Assembly: GCF_004153685.1 (NCBI RefSeq)
Contig: NZ_SDQD01000001.1
Coordinates: forward strand, 1,054,001 to 1,118,000
Direction: 5' to 3'
DNA from: Pollutimonas harenae
GTDB lineage: Bacteria; Pseudomonadota; Gammaproteobacteria; Burkholderiales; Burkholderiaceae_B
Length of the DNA: 64,000 nucleotides
The first letter of the stretch is position 1, and every line of letters starts with the position of its first letter. Made by a program: the position numbers and the translations under genes. This document shows positions 1-8,362 of this stretch, piece by piece. Below the pieces are notes generated by a model. The model ran no database searches, was not told the DNA's origin, and saw nothing but the letters and a program-made list of their open reading frames with translations.

Positions 1-1
1 A

Positions 2-1048
2 GTCGACGGAATTGATGTGCTGGAGTTGAACCTCGAGTATTCCAACAGCGATGGGTTTGCTAAGCGAGTAAGAACCTTTCTTAGTTTTGCTTTGCGTAGT
101 GTTAAGGTTGCTTTGACCGAACAATACGATCTGGTCTTTGCTACAACAACACCCTTAACGGCGGGTATACCCGGCATTCTTGCGCGCTGGCTGCGTAGCA
201 AGCCATTTGTTTTCGAAGTGCGAGATCTCTGGCCAGAGCTGCCAAAGGCAATGGGTGTGGTCACGAATCCCGTGCTGTTGTCGGCGATGAGCCTACTTGA
301 ATGGGTAAGCTATCGCTCTGCGCACAGCTTGATTGGGCTGTCGCCTGGTATCGTTGAGGGTATCAAGAAGCGTGGTGTACCGGCTGAGCGCATCACCATG
401 ATACCTAACGGATGCGACCTGGATATTTTTGCAACAGAAGCCGAGCCGTGGCGACCGGAAGAGATTGCCGATACCGATTTGATGGCGATCTTTGCAGGTA
501 CGCACGGAATAGCGAACGGCTTGGATGCAGTTCTGGATGCCGCCGCCGAACTCAAGCGACGAGGTATCAGTGATATCAAACTGCTGCTGATCGGTAATGG
601 AAAGCTCAAGCCTGCACTTCAGGAGCGTGCACGCAGAGAAGGGCTGGACAATGTCGTGTTTCATGACCCGGTGATCAAAACCCGTCTTGCCGGGCTGATG
701 CAGTCCACCGACCTAGGTATGCAAATTCTGGCGAATGTGCCTGCCTTCTATTATGGAACCTCGCCCAATAAATTTTTTGACTACATCTCCGCCGGTTTGC
801 CTGTGCTAAGCAACTACCCTGGCTGGCTCGCGGGGATGATCGAAAACGAACAGTGTGGTTATGTCGTTCCGCCAGCAGATCCAAAAGCGTTTGCTGATGC
901 ACTGGAGCGCGCTGCCGCTAATCGCGGAGGGTTGAAGGTCATGAGTGCCAACAGCAGGACGTTGGCCAAGCGCGAGTTTGATCGGCGTCAGCTGTCTGAT
1001 CAGTGGGTGGTGTGGGTGGAAGACACATTCCGGAAGAGGGGGCGCTAG
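2..1048 (+). CDS. Glycosyltransferase family 4 (WbuB/PglA-like), 5' truncated by window edge
   Basis: Likely transfers a sugar from a nucleotide donor to a lipid-linked oligosaccharide at the inner face of the cytoplasmic membrane. The reading frame is open from base 2, and the family's N-terminal start lies upstream, so the GTG at 17 is probably not the real start. The visible part holds the acceptor-side motif EVRDLWPELPKAMG, typical of WbuB-type enzymes, and a C-terminal GT-B half with IPNGCDLDIF, LLLIGNGKLKP and the donor-binding stretch GTSPNKFFDYISAGLPVL. It ends 4 bases before the sugar transferase and is the first visible gene of a plus-strand polysaccharide operon. The acceptor and donor sugars cannot be told from sequence; WbuB relatives use N-acetylfucosamine. 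Confidence 0.85.
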   Translation, partial: VDGIDVLELNLEYSNSDGFAKRVRTFLSFALRSVKVALTEQYDLVFATTTPLTAGIPGILARWLRSKPFVFEVRDLWPELPKAMGVVTNPVLLSAMSLLEWVSYRSAHSLIGLSPGIVEGIKKRGVPAERITMIPNGCDLDIFATEAEPWRPEEIADTDLMAIFAGTHGIANGLDAVLDAAAELKRRGISDIKLLLIGNGKLKPALQERARREGLDNVVFHDPVIKTRLAGLMQSTDLGMQILANVPAFYYGTSPNKFFDYISAGLPVLSNYPGWLAGMIENEQCGYVVPPADPKAFADALERAAANRGGLKVMSANSRTLAKREFDRRQLSDQWVVWVEDTFRKRGR

Positions 1049-1052
1049 CGTT

Positions 1053-1649
1053 ATGTTGAAGCGTATTTTTGATATGCTTGCTTCGGCAACCACTCTGATG
1101 CTGTTGTCTCCGGTCATGGCCATTGTCGCTTGGCAAATCAGTCGTAAGATGGGATCTCCGGTTCTGTTTCGTCAGATCCGGCCTGGATTGAACGGCAGGC
1201 CCTTTCAGATGGTGAAGTTTCGCACTATGAAGGACGCGGAAGATGCTGATGGTAACCCTCTGCCTGATTCCGAGCGATTGACTCCCTTTGGTCAGTTCCT
1301 GCGCTCATCGAGCCTGGATGAGTTGCCGGAGCTGTGGAATGTGCTTAAGGGTGACATGAGCCTGGTTGGGCCGCGCCCGCTGTTGATGGAGTATTTGCCG
1401 CTATATTCGGCTGAGCAGTATCGCCGTCACGAGGTGCGCCCGGGAGTGACAGGTTGGGCGCAGGTCAATGGCCGTAATACCCTCAGTTGGGATGAGAAGT
1501 TCAAGCTGGATGTATGGTACGTTGATAATCGGTCGTTTTGGCTGGATATTAAAATTCTGCTTTTGACGGTTAAAAAGGTGCTGGTGCGTGATGGTATCAG
1601 CGCAGACGGTGAGGCAACCATGTCTAAGTTCACAGGTAATGGCTCATGA
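1053..1649 (+). CDS. pglC: Initiating sugar-phosphate transferase (PglC-like phosphoglycosyl transferase)
   Basis: Moves a sugar 1-phosphate from a UDP-sugar to undecaprenyl phosphate, the first membrane step of glycan assembly. The 198-residue protein is a compact monotopic phosphoglycosyl transferase: one N-terminal hydrophobic re-entrant segment (about residues 8-28), FRQIRPGLNGRPF, KFRTM, the catalytic Asp-Glu pair in SSLDELPELWN (D89/E90), LVGPRPLL and the RPGVTGWAQVNGRN signature. The short length matches PglC/WecP-type enzymes rather than the long WcaJ/WbaP type. I chose ATG 1053, 4 bases after the preceding stop; an upstream in-frame start at 945 would add residues that do not belong to the family. 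The PglD/E/F-like neighbours suggest the substrate is UDP-diacetylbacillosamine (inference). Confidence 0.88.
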   Translation: MLKRIFDMLASATTLMLLSPVMAIVAWQISRKMGSPVLFRQIRPGLNGRPFQMVKFRTMKDAEDADGNPLPDSERLTPFGQFLRSSSLDELPELWNVLKGDMSLVGPRPLLMEYLPLYSAEQYRRHEVRPGVTGWAQVNGRNTLSWDEKFKLDVWYVDNRSFWLDIKILLLTVKKVLVRDGISADGEATMSKFTGNGS

Positions 1650-2275
1650 AGCGCCTAGCAGTTCTGGGTGCTAGTGGGCATGGCAAGGTAGTGGCCGATT
1701 GCGCTGAGCTGTGCGGCTGGAATGCAGTTAGTTTCTTTGATGATGCCTGGCCTGCTTTGCAACAAAATGGTGCGTGGCCGGTAAAGGGCAATACAGAAGA
1801 TTTGCTTGCTGGTCTGTCGAGTTACGATGGTGTGGTGGTGGGTATAGGTAATAATAAAATTCGCCAAGTCAAGCTTAAGCAGTTATTTGACGTTGGGGCG
1901 CCAATTGTAAGCCTTGTGCACCCCACAGCGGTAGTCAGCCAGCATGCCAGTCTAGGGCTGGGGTGCGTAGTTTTTGCAAATGCAGTAATCAATGTTGATG
2001 CCTGTATAGGGGCCGGGTCTATTCTGAATACAGCTTGCAGCGTGGATCATGACTGCGTAGTGGGTGATTGTGTGCACATTAGTCCCGGTGCCAGGCTTGC
2101 CGGCGGCGTAAAGGTTGGTAACCTGACTTGGGTAGGTATAGGCGCAAGTGTTCGGCAATTGGTTAATATTGAGTCTGGCGCTATGGTGGCAGCCGGGGCG
2201 GTGGTGGTTCAAGATGTACCGCAGGGCGTTACTGTGGCTGGGGTGCCAGCCCATATCTTGCATAGAAAAGAATAA
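1646..2275 (+). CDS. pglD: UDP-4-amino-sugar N-acetyltransferase (PglD/NeuD family)
   Basis: Acetylates the C4 amine of a UDP-amino-sugar using acetyl-CoA. The N-terminal Rossmann-like half starts VLGASGHGKVVADCAE (substrate-binding, residues 7-22); the C-terminal half is a left-handed beta-helix of hexapeptide repeats ending VTVAGVPAHIL. The segment SVDHDCVVGDCVHISPGA contains H135, which lines up with the catalytic histidine of Campylobacter PglD. Full family length (209 residues). Its ATG overlaps the upstream stop (ATGA at 1646), so it is translationally coupled to the transferase. Its base composition looks lower in GC than the core genes further along, as is common in transferred polysaccharide loci. 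An N-acetylneuraminate-type NeuD role is the main alternative, but the neighbours favour PglD. Confidence 0.85.
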   Translation: MKRLAVLGASGHGKVVADCAELCGWNAVSFFDDAWPALQQNGAWPVKGNTEDLLAGLSSYDGVVVGIGNNKIRQVKLKQLFDVGAPIVSLVHPTAVVSQHASLGLGCVVFANAVINVDACIGAGSILNTACSVDHDCVVGDCVHISPGARLAGGVKVGNLTWVGIGASVRQLVNIESGAMVAAGAVVVQDVPQGVTVAGVPAHILHRKE

Positions 2276-3451
2276 ATGTTAAACACACCGTTTTCCCCTT
2301 GGCCTTCTTTTACTGAAGAAGAGGCAAATGCTGTTCGTGACGTCGTGCTGTCCAACAAGGTAAATTACTGGACGGGGCAAGAGGGCCGGGAATTCGAGAA
2401 AGAGTTTGCCGCGTGGTCGCAGTCTGAATATGCGATTGCCTTGGCTAATGGTACCGTAGCACTGGACCTTGCCCTGCACGCGCTGCAAATTGGCCCGGGT
2501 GACGAAGTCATCGTAACGTCACGCACATTTCTGGCTTCAGCCTCCTGTATTGTGAATGCGGGCGCCGTGCCGGTGTTTGTGGATGTTGACCGAGATAGCC
2601 AGAATATTACTGCGGCCACGATTGCTCCGGCTATTACAGCACGTACCAAAGCTATTTTGGCGGTGCACCTTGCTGGTTGGCCTTGCGATATGGATAGCAT
2701 TATGGCGTTGGCTGGCAAACATGATTTGTGGGTAATAGAAGATTGCGCTCAGGCTCATGGTGCTCTGTACAAGGATAAGCCCGTGGGTACCATAGGCCAT
2801 ATAGGCGCGTGGTCATTCTGCCAAGACAAGATCATGACTACAGGTGGTGAAGGCGGGATGGTCACTACTAACGACCAGGCTTTGTGGAAGCGCATGTGGG
2901 CCTACAAAGACCATGGCAAATCATGGGATGCCGTCTACAACACGCAGCACCCGCCGGGCTTCCGCTGGTTGCATGAAAGCTTTGGCACCAATTGGCGCAT
3001 GACGGAAATGCAGGCGGCAATTGGGCGTATACAACTCAAGCGTATGCCTGCTTGGCACACTGGCCGTGTAGAAAATGCGCGTCGTATTTGGGGGACGGCC
3101 AGCGTGTTGAAGGGCTTGCGTGTGCCCGTTGTGCCAGATCATATTGAACATGCAGCATACAAATGTTATGTGTTTATCAAGCCGCAGTTGCTGAAACCGG
3201 ATTGGTCGCGCGATAGAATCTTGCATGAATTGAACAGCCAGGGGGTGCCAGCCTACTCGGGTTCCTGTTCTGAGGTTTACCTTGAGAAAGCCTTTGATAA
3301 CACTGATTGGCGGCCAGCAAGCCGTTTGCCAGTAGCAAAAGAATTGGGCGAAACCAGCCTGATGTTTCTAGTGCACCCCACTTTAACCGATGAGGAAGTG
3401 CATCAGACTTGTGCTGCCTTATCTGGCATTATGGCGCAGGCGGTTGCGTAA
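2276..3451 (+). CDS. pglE: DegT/DnrJ/EryC1/StrS aminotransferase (PglE-like)
   Basis: PLP-dependent aminotransferase that would convert a UDP-4-keto-6-deoxy sugar to the 4-amino sugar. Family hallmarks are ALANGTVALDLALHAL, the cofactor-aspartate region VIEDCAQAHGALY, and the Schiff-base lysine K185 in WSFCQDKIMTTGGEGGM. 391 residues is full length for the family. The start codon directly abuts the pglD stop with no gap. Together with the dehydratase downstream and the acetyltransferase upstream it completes the UDP-diacetylbacillosamine route, although the exact sugar remains inferred. Its 3' end lies 32 bases before the preferred start of the dehydratase. Confidence 0.87.
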   Translation: MLNTPFSPWPSFTEEEANAVRDVVLSNKVNYWTGQEGREFEKEFAAWSQSEYAIALANGTVALDLALHALQIGPGDEVIVTSRTFLASASCIVNAGAVPVFVDVDRDSQNITAATIAPAITARTKAILAVHLAGWPCDMDSIMALAGKHDLWVIEDCAQAHGALYKDKPVGTIGHIGAWSFCQDKIMTTGGEGGMVTTNDQALWKRMWAYKDHGKSWDAVYNTQHPPGFRWLHESFGTNWRMTEMQAAIGRIQLKRMPAWHTGRVENARRIWGTASVLKGLRVPVVPDHIEHAAYKCYVFIKPQLLKPDWSRDRILHELNSQGVPAYSGSCSEVYLEKAFDNTDWRPASRLPVAKELGETSLMFLVHPTLTDEEVHQTCAALSGIMAQAVA

Positions 3452-3483
3452 AGCGTCGTGGTCAGAGTCAAGGTAAGAAACGC

Positions 3484-5319
3484 ATGATGGTAAAAACAAG
3501 TATACGGCTGCTGCTGGTCTTCGCATTCGACCTATTGGCGGTCGTGGTCGCATGGCTGGGCGGCTTTTCTATACGTTTTAACTTCACGTGGCCCTATGGG
3601 TATGGGTCTGAAATGGCTTATGGCCTGCTGTTATTGCTGTGCGCGCAGGTGCTGGCATGCCGCTGGGCCGGGCTATATCGGGGTATGTGGCGTTTTGCCA
3701 GCCTGTCGGATTTAAAGCGCGTGCTGAAGGCGGTTTCGGTTTCCACCTTCGTATTGCTGGTGGTGATGTTGTTCTCCAAGCCACATCTGCATATTCCCCG
3801 TTCATTGGTCGTGCTTTACCCCATACTGCTGCTACTGCTAATGAGCGGTGGGCGGGTCGCATGGCGCATGTGGAAAGAATACAGCTTGTATGGCAGGCTG
3901 GACGGTCAGGGTAAACCGGTGGTAATCGTGGGCGCCGGTACGGCGGGCGCCATGTTATTGCGCGAATTGGAACGTACGCCGGAATGGGATGTGGTCGCAC
4001 TGGTGGATGACGACCAAGCCAAGCAGGGCTTGGAGCTATCCGGCTGCCGGGTGGAAGGCCGCATCCAGGACCTTACCAAGGTCTTGAAGCGACATGACGC
4101 CAAGCATGTCATTTTGGCCATGCCGTCGGCACGTTCGCCGGTGTTGCGTAGCATTAGCGAGGCGGCCTCTAAGGTTGGCGCATTGCTGTTTACCATTCCT
4201 GCGTTGGATGAGCTGATGTCTGGCCGCGTTGCCATTAATGTGATGCGGCCCGTAAAGATCGAAGACTTGCTTGGCCGTCAGCCGGTGCGCATTGATACGG
4301 ACAACGTCAAGACTATGCTCACAGGTAAGACTGTGCTGGTGACGGGTGCGGGTGGGTCCATAGGCAGCGAGTTATGTCGTCAGTTGGCAAAGTTTGCGCC
4401 CAGCAAGGTAGTGCTGGTCGAGGCCAATGAGTTTGCGCTGTACATGATCGAGCAATGGTTCCGTGAAGAGGCGGCCAGCGTGGAAATCGTTCCCCTGGCT
4501 GGGGATGTGCGCGATGAAGATCGCATGAACGAGATCTTTGGCGTGTGGCAGCCGCAAGTGGTCTTTCACGCAGCGGCGTACAAACACGTGCCGTTGATGG
4601 AAGTAGGCAATGCCTGGCAGGCGGTGCGCAACAATGTATTTGGCACCTTGGTGGTGGGGCGCTGTGCCCAGCGCCATGGAGCAAAGCGTTTTGTGCTGAT
4701 TTCAACCGATAAGGCAGTCAACCCCACCAACGTAATGGGCGCCACCAAGCGCATGGCCGAAATGATTTGTGAAGTCCTGCATTGTCAGAACCAGGGCACC
4801 TTGTTCCAGATGGTGCGTTTTGGCAATGTATTGGGCAGTACGGGCAGTGTTATTCCCAAGTTTCAGGCGCAAATTGCGCGTGGCGGGCCGGTAACCGTCA
4901 CCCACCCAGACATCAATCGCTATTTTATGTCTATCCCCGAAGCGGCCCAACTGGTGCTGCAGGCAGCGGCCATGGGAAAAGGGGGAGAGATCTTTGTATT
5001 GGACATGGGTGAACCGGTAAAAATCGTAGATTTGGCGCGCAACATGATTCGACTGTCTGGCTATTCTGAAGACGAAATTCGTATCAAGTTCACCGGCCTG
5101 CGTCCGGGTGAAAAGCTGTACGAAGAGCTATTGGCCGATGCCGAGGAAACAGTAGAAACGCCCCACGAAAAGCTAAGAATTGCCCGTTCGCGATCCGTGC
5201 CCGACGACTTCTTTGCTTATGTACAGGCCTGGCAGGCCAATAAGGACGTCGTCGACGACAATGCCGTGCGGACTGAGTTGAAGCGCTGGATACCTGAATA
5301 CACGCCGATGAAGCAGTAG
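3484..5319 (+). CDS. pglF: Membrane-bound nucleotide-sugar 4,6-dehydratase (PglF/WbpM/CapD family)
   Basis: Converts UDP-GlcNAc to the UDP-4-keto-6-deoxy sugar, the entry step of bacillosamine-type biosynthesis. 611 residues: four N-terminal transmembrane helices (about residues 5-125), a first nucleotide-binding domain (VIVGAGTAGAMLLREL, 147-162), then the extended-SDR catalytic domain with TGAGGSIGSEL (287-297) and ISTDKAVNPTNVMGATK (406-422). At the usual Tyr-x3-Lys site it has Met418-x3-Lys422, the substitution known for the large membrane dehydratases WbpM and PglF. Start chosen at ATG 3484 after an AAGGTAAG-like ribosome site; ATG 3487 is equally possible, while the earlier ATG at 3409 lies deep in the aminotransferase gene and encodes unrelated residues. 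Confidence 0.9.
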   Translation: MMVKTSIRLLLVFAFDLLAVVVAWLGGFSIRFNFTWPYGYGSEMAYGLLLLLCAQVLACRWAGLYRGMWRFASLSDLKRVLKAVSVSTFVLLVVMLFSKPHLHIPRSLVVLYPILLLLLMSGGRVAWRMWKEYSLYGRLDGQGKPVVIVGAGTAGAMLLRELERTPEWDVVALVDDDQAKQGLELSGCRVEGRIQDLTKVLKRHDAKHVILAMPSARSPVLRSISEAASKVGALLFTIPALDELMSGRVAINVMRPVKIEDLLGRQPVRIDTDNVKTMLTGKTVLVTGAGGSIGSELCRQLAKFAPSKVVLVEANEFALYMIEQWFREEAASVEIVPLAGDVRDEDRMNEIFGVWQPQVVFHAAAYKHVPLMEVGNAWQAVRNNVFGTLVVGRCAQRHGAKRFVLISTDKAVNPTNVMGATKRMAEMICEVLHCQNQGTLFQMVRFGNVLGSTGSVIPKFQAQIARGGPVTVTHPDINRYFMSIPEAAQLVLQAAAMGKGGEIFVLDMGEPVKIVDLARNMIRLSGYSEDEIRIKFTGLRPGEKLYEELLADAEETVETPHEKLRIARSRSVPDDFFAYVQAWQANKDVVDDNAVRTELKRWIPEYTPMKQ

Positions 5320-5351
5320 GCTGCAGCTTATTGCTTGGGTCGTGAAGGCGG

Positions 5352-6440
5352 TTAAGCCGTTTTCCGAAACAGGCCGCGCAGCAGCGCGGCCAATATACCC
5401 AGCATGCCACCCACCACAACACCTAGCACCAATACCAACGCTTTGCGGGGTTTGATGGGATCAATAGGGGCGGTTGCCGACTCGTCTATGGTAGCTACAG
5501 ATACCGAGGGGTGCGTATCGATGCTTTTAAGTAGTGTTTGGGTACGGAGCAAGTTGGGCAGTTCGCTGAGGTAAGGGTCGTGGTCCTGCCGTGACGTGAT
5601 CAGCGCCAGCTCTGCCCGTAACGCTTTGGCGCCGCGTAAATAGCTGGTGCTGCCGGTGTACGAGGTGATCAGATTACCGCTAGGGGGTGGGTCTTCCAGA
5701 CCGATGGATTCGGCCAGTTCCAGGGCTTCTTTGAGTTGGGCCATATTACTTTGCTGGTCAATCAGGGCGACCTCGCGCAGCGTATCGATTTGAGCTTGTG
5801 TGCTGTCCAGGCGCAGTTGCACGGCACTTTGCAGGTTTTGTAAAAGCTCATGTTGGGCGGCACTGATGGCCATATTCACATATTGGTTGGCCCATTGGGC
5901 GATTAACTGCGGGTCGGCGCCCTGCCAGCTTAACGTTAGCAAAGATGCATCGGTGGGTTTCTGTGGCCGCTTAATATTCAGGGATTTGTTGAAGTCCTTC
6001 CATAGCTGTTGCCGTTGGCCTTCGTCGCTGGGGCTGCCATATTCAGCCAGGTAGGTATTTTTAAAGAAGGCCTGTCGCAGGCTGCTTGAGTCTGCATGGC
6101 GCAGAAAAACCTTGTAGGCGTCTTTCGTGCTCAGTGCTTCGATGGCATTATCGGGTGTTTGTTCTTGCTGTGGCTGCTGGGTTAGCGCGTTAACGGCCGA
6201 ACCCGATAGCTGGTTGGCCATATTGTAGGCGGCCAGTCCCCCTTGCGTGGGCGGCAGGGCTTGTACATGTGCTTCATAGATAGGAGTGCTTAAAAAGACA
6301 TAGACAGCCGCAGCACAGGTGGTCAGTAGCGTTACAGCAATAATCAGAACTTTTGCTGACCACAACGTCAGCAAAAGTTCACGTAAATCAATTTCGTCAG
6401 ACGTATTGATATTTTTATTGTTTTCTTGTGTGGACTGCAT
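5352..6440 (-). CDS. Wzz-family polysaccharide chain-length determinant (copy 1)
   Basis: Inner-membrane polysaccharide co-polymerase that would set the modal chain length of O antigen or another Wzy-made glycan. 362 residues with the family layout: cytosolic DEIDLRELLLTLW, first membrane helix (about 29-50), a large periplasmic coiled region with GNLITSYTGSTSYLRGAKAL, and a C-terminal PIKPRKALVLVLGVVVGGMLG proline-rich helix. ATG 6438-6440 follows a GGAG site. It is convergent with the pglF-like gene (32-base gap) and sits downstream of a close paralogue on the same strand. The two proteins are similar along their whole length, so this is a tandem duplication with divergence. Confidence 0.85.
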   Translation of the reverse strand: MQSTQENNKNINTSDEIDLRELLLTLWSAKVLIIAVTLLTTCAAAVYVFLSTPIYEAHVQALPPTQGGLAAYNMANQLSGSAVNALTQQPQQEQTPDNAIEALSTKDAYKVFLRHADSSSLRQAFFKNTYLAEYGSPSDEGQRQQLWKDFNKSLNIKRPQKPTDASLLTLSWQGADPQLIAQWANQYVNMAISAAQHELLQNLQSAVQLRLDSTQAQIDTLREVALIDQQSNMAQLKEALELAESIGLEDPPPSGNLITSYTGSTSYLRGAKALRAELALITSRQDHDPYLSELPNLLRTQTLLKSIDTHPSVSVATIDESATAPIDPIKPRKALVLVLGVVVGGMLGILAALLRGLFRKTA

Positions 6441-6568
6441 TGCCGCTCCGGTTATAAATGGCCAAATTCAAGGCACTAAGCCGGAGGGTATTGTACTCAA
6501 TATTACAAAATCGTAACTTTATGCGTCGATCATTTTGTGTTGTTAGTTGGTAATAATAAGAATCGTTA

Positions 6569-7636
6569 TTATTTAAACATTTGTCGAATCAGGGCGGTGA
6601 ATATGCCCAGCATACCGCCCAGAATAATGCCTAGCGCCAGTATCAGCATTTTTCTGGGCTTGATGGGTTCCTGCGGCACGGTGGCAGCCTGGTCTATGGT
6701 AGCAACAGCTACGTGCTGTGGGGCCAGGTCTATTTTTTGCAGCAGCGACTGCTTTTTTAGCAGATTGGGCAGCTCTTCTATATAGGGGTCGTCGCTTTGC
6801 CGCTGTTCCAGCAACTTGAGCTCGGCGCGCAAGGCCTTGGAGCCACGCAGATAGGTTGTGGCCCCGGTATATGAGGTAATCAGGTTGCCGGTATCGGGCG
6901 GGGTGCTCAGTCCGATGGATTCGGCCAGGGTCAGGGCTTCTTTCAAGCGGGCAATGCTGTCTTGTCGGGTGGTTTCGGCCACTTTGCGCAAGGTGGCAAT
7001 TTGGTCTTGGGTGCTCTGCAGCCGCAGCTGTATGGCGCTGCTTAAGGTCTCCAGTAGTTCTTTTTGCGATATGGTAATGGCCGCCTGCACATAGCGGTTG
7101 GCCCAGTCGGCAATGGTTGCTGGGTCTTCACCTTGCAGAGCTAGCGTCATCAACTCGTCGTCGTCTTTTTGCTGGGGAAGTTTGATGTTCAGTTCTTTGT
7201 TGAAACGCTTCCATAGCCTGTCTTGGCTGGCAGGGGTGTCGCTGCCGGGGTGCGCAGGTAGATAAATCTTGGTAAAAAACTGTTGCCGCAGGGTGACCGA
7301 ATTCAGGTTGCGTAAAAAGGTATTGTAGGCGTCGTCGGGCGTAATGGCGGCGACGGCATTGTCGCTGCCGTTGATGCCTACCCCACTAATAGCCGGACCT
7401 GACAGCTGGTTGGCCATGTTGTAACTGGCCAATCCACTGGGGGTAGGCGGCAGGGTTTGCAGTCGGGTTTCGTAAATGGGGGGGCTAAGAAAAGTGTAAG
7501 CTGCCGCCGCGCCGGCTACAACCAATGTGGTGGCAACAATCAGCCACTTTGCTTTCCATAGCGTACAAAGCAGTTCACGCAGGTCGATTTCGTCTGATGG
7601 CGCTGTAGCATTGCGGTGCTGACCCTGTTGTTCCAC
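6569..7636 (-). CDS. Wzz-family polysaccharide chain-length determinant (copy 2)
   Basis: Paralogue of the preceding protein with the same two-helix co-polymerase layout: SDEIDLRELLCTLWKAKW, N-terminal helix, GNLITSYTGATTYLRGSKALRAEL in the periplasmic region, and PIKPRKMLILALGIILGGMLG as the C-terminal helix. I prefer the GTG start at 7636 because GGAG lies 6 bases before it; the in-frame TTG at 7648 would place that GGAG inside the gene. The protein is then 355 residues. A 128-base AT-rich gap separates it from copy 1, so the downstream copy could have its own promoter. Whether both copies act on the same glycan is unknown. Confidence 0.83.
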   Translation of the reverse strand: MEQQGQHRNATAPSDEIDLRELLCTLWKAKWLIVATTLVVAGAAAAYTFLSPPIYETRLQTLPPTPSGLASYNMANQLSGPAISGVGINGSDNAVAAITPDDAYNTFLRNLNSVTLRQQFFTKIYLPAHPGSDTPASQDRLWKRFNKELNIKLPQQKDDDELMTLALQGEDPATIADWANRYVQAAITISQKELLETLSSAIQLRLQSTQDQIATLRKVAETTRQDSIARLKEALTLAESIGLSTPPDTGNLITSYTGATTYLRGSKALRAELKLLEQRQSDDPYIEELPNLLKKQSLLQKIDLAPQHVAVATIDQAATVPQEPIKPRKMLILALGIILGGMLGIFTALIRQMFK

Positions 7637-7648
7637 ACATAACTCCAA

Positions 7649-7929
7649 GAATTGTTTGGTGCGAGTATGCCAGATGATTGTATCGGCAATCTTTAGCTGA
7701 ACATATAAGTCATACGAGATGTTACGCTTGGCGCAGGCAAGCGAAGGTGCATTAGCTCCTTCTACGGCACAGTCTGATCTGGCCAGACAATGCCTCTTCG
7801 TCGCGTGCGACGTTCGGAGTATGTCTAGTATGTAGGTTTTCGCGCTGGGTCAATGCTGAGAGGCTATTTATTAGATTTGGAGCGCCTAAGCAATGGTAAA
7901 TAGGAGGCAGTTGTAGATCACTGATTGCG
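7649..7929. other. Intergenic stretch, nothing recognisable
   Basis: About 280 bases upstream of the Wzz gene with lower GC than the surroundings. A 70-codon minus-strand frame crosses it, but its product shows no domain, no hydrophobic segment and no ribosome site. The promoter of the minus-strand wzz pair probably lies near 7650-7700, but I cannot place it with confidence. Confidence 0.4.
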
Positions 7930-8193
7930 CTATTTGAAAGCATCGACCGTATTTTGTACAACACTCATATACCAGGGTACCTCTATCGATTCTCCCGGCT
8001 TGCACGCATATTGCTTGTCTGGCGTGAAGATGCATTGCTGGACTTCGCCGGTCCAGTGGTTGGTAATGATCGCCTTGTGGTTATTAAGGTAATTCACATC
8101 TTCGGATAGTCTAAGATACATATAAACTAGCCCTAGACAAACGACTACCAGGGCGTAGGGAAAATACTTTCTTAGCGTAACAGGCAAAACCAT
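7930..8193 (-). CDS. Small membrane-anchored protein, unknown function
   Basis: An 87-residue product I do not recognise. It has a short basic N-terminus, one strong transmembrane helix (about residues 11-27, FPYALVVVCLGLVYMYL), and a soluble tail with two cysteines in the spacing CIFTPDKQYAC that could form a disulphide in the periplasm. ATG 8191-8193 has no clear Shine-Dalgarno sequence. It stands alone between the wzz pair and the Bug receptor on the same strand. The coherent anchor-plus-tail layout and paired cysteines argue for a real gene, but the region is AT-richer than its neighbours and coding status is unproven. Confidence 0.45.
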   Translation of the reverse strand: MVLPVTLRKYFPYALVVVCLGLVYMYLRLSEDVNYLNNHKAIITNHWTGEVQQCIFTPDKQYACKPGESIEVPWYMSVVQNTVDAFK

Positions 8194-8294
8194 ATGCGGC
8201 CCGTGCGAAAGGTGATTCTTGCACGGTAAACAGCAGCCGCTTCAATCGTCAAGCGCCGTAACTTCAAGTTTCTTGATTTGCCTGTTTTATGTTG

Positions 8295-8329
8295 TTTTGA
8301 TGCCAGCCTGTACTGGGCTGACATCAAAA
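8295..8329. other. Strong stem-loop downstream of the Bug receptor gene
   Basis: A 14-bp stem with one mismatch: TTTTGATGCCAGCC at 8295-8308 pairs with GGCTGACATCAAAA at 8316-8329, with a 7-base loop. It lies 34 bases beyond the stop of the minus-strand Bug gene. The A/T runs are part of the stem and no U-tract follows on either strand, so it is not a textbook terminator; a 3'-end stabilising or processing hairpin is as likely. Confidence 0.5.
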
Positions 8330-8362
8330 AAGCATCTACGTGCCGTGGCCTTCATTCTGCTA

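Noticed and set aside
7752-7964. 70-codon minus-strand frame upstream of the wzz genes
   Set aside because: No ribosome site, no hydrophobic or domain pattern, and it overlaps the better-supported small membrane protein frame.
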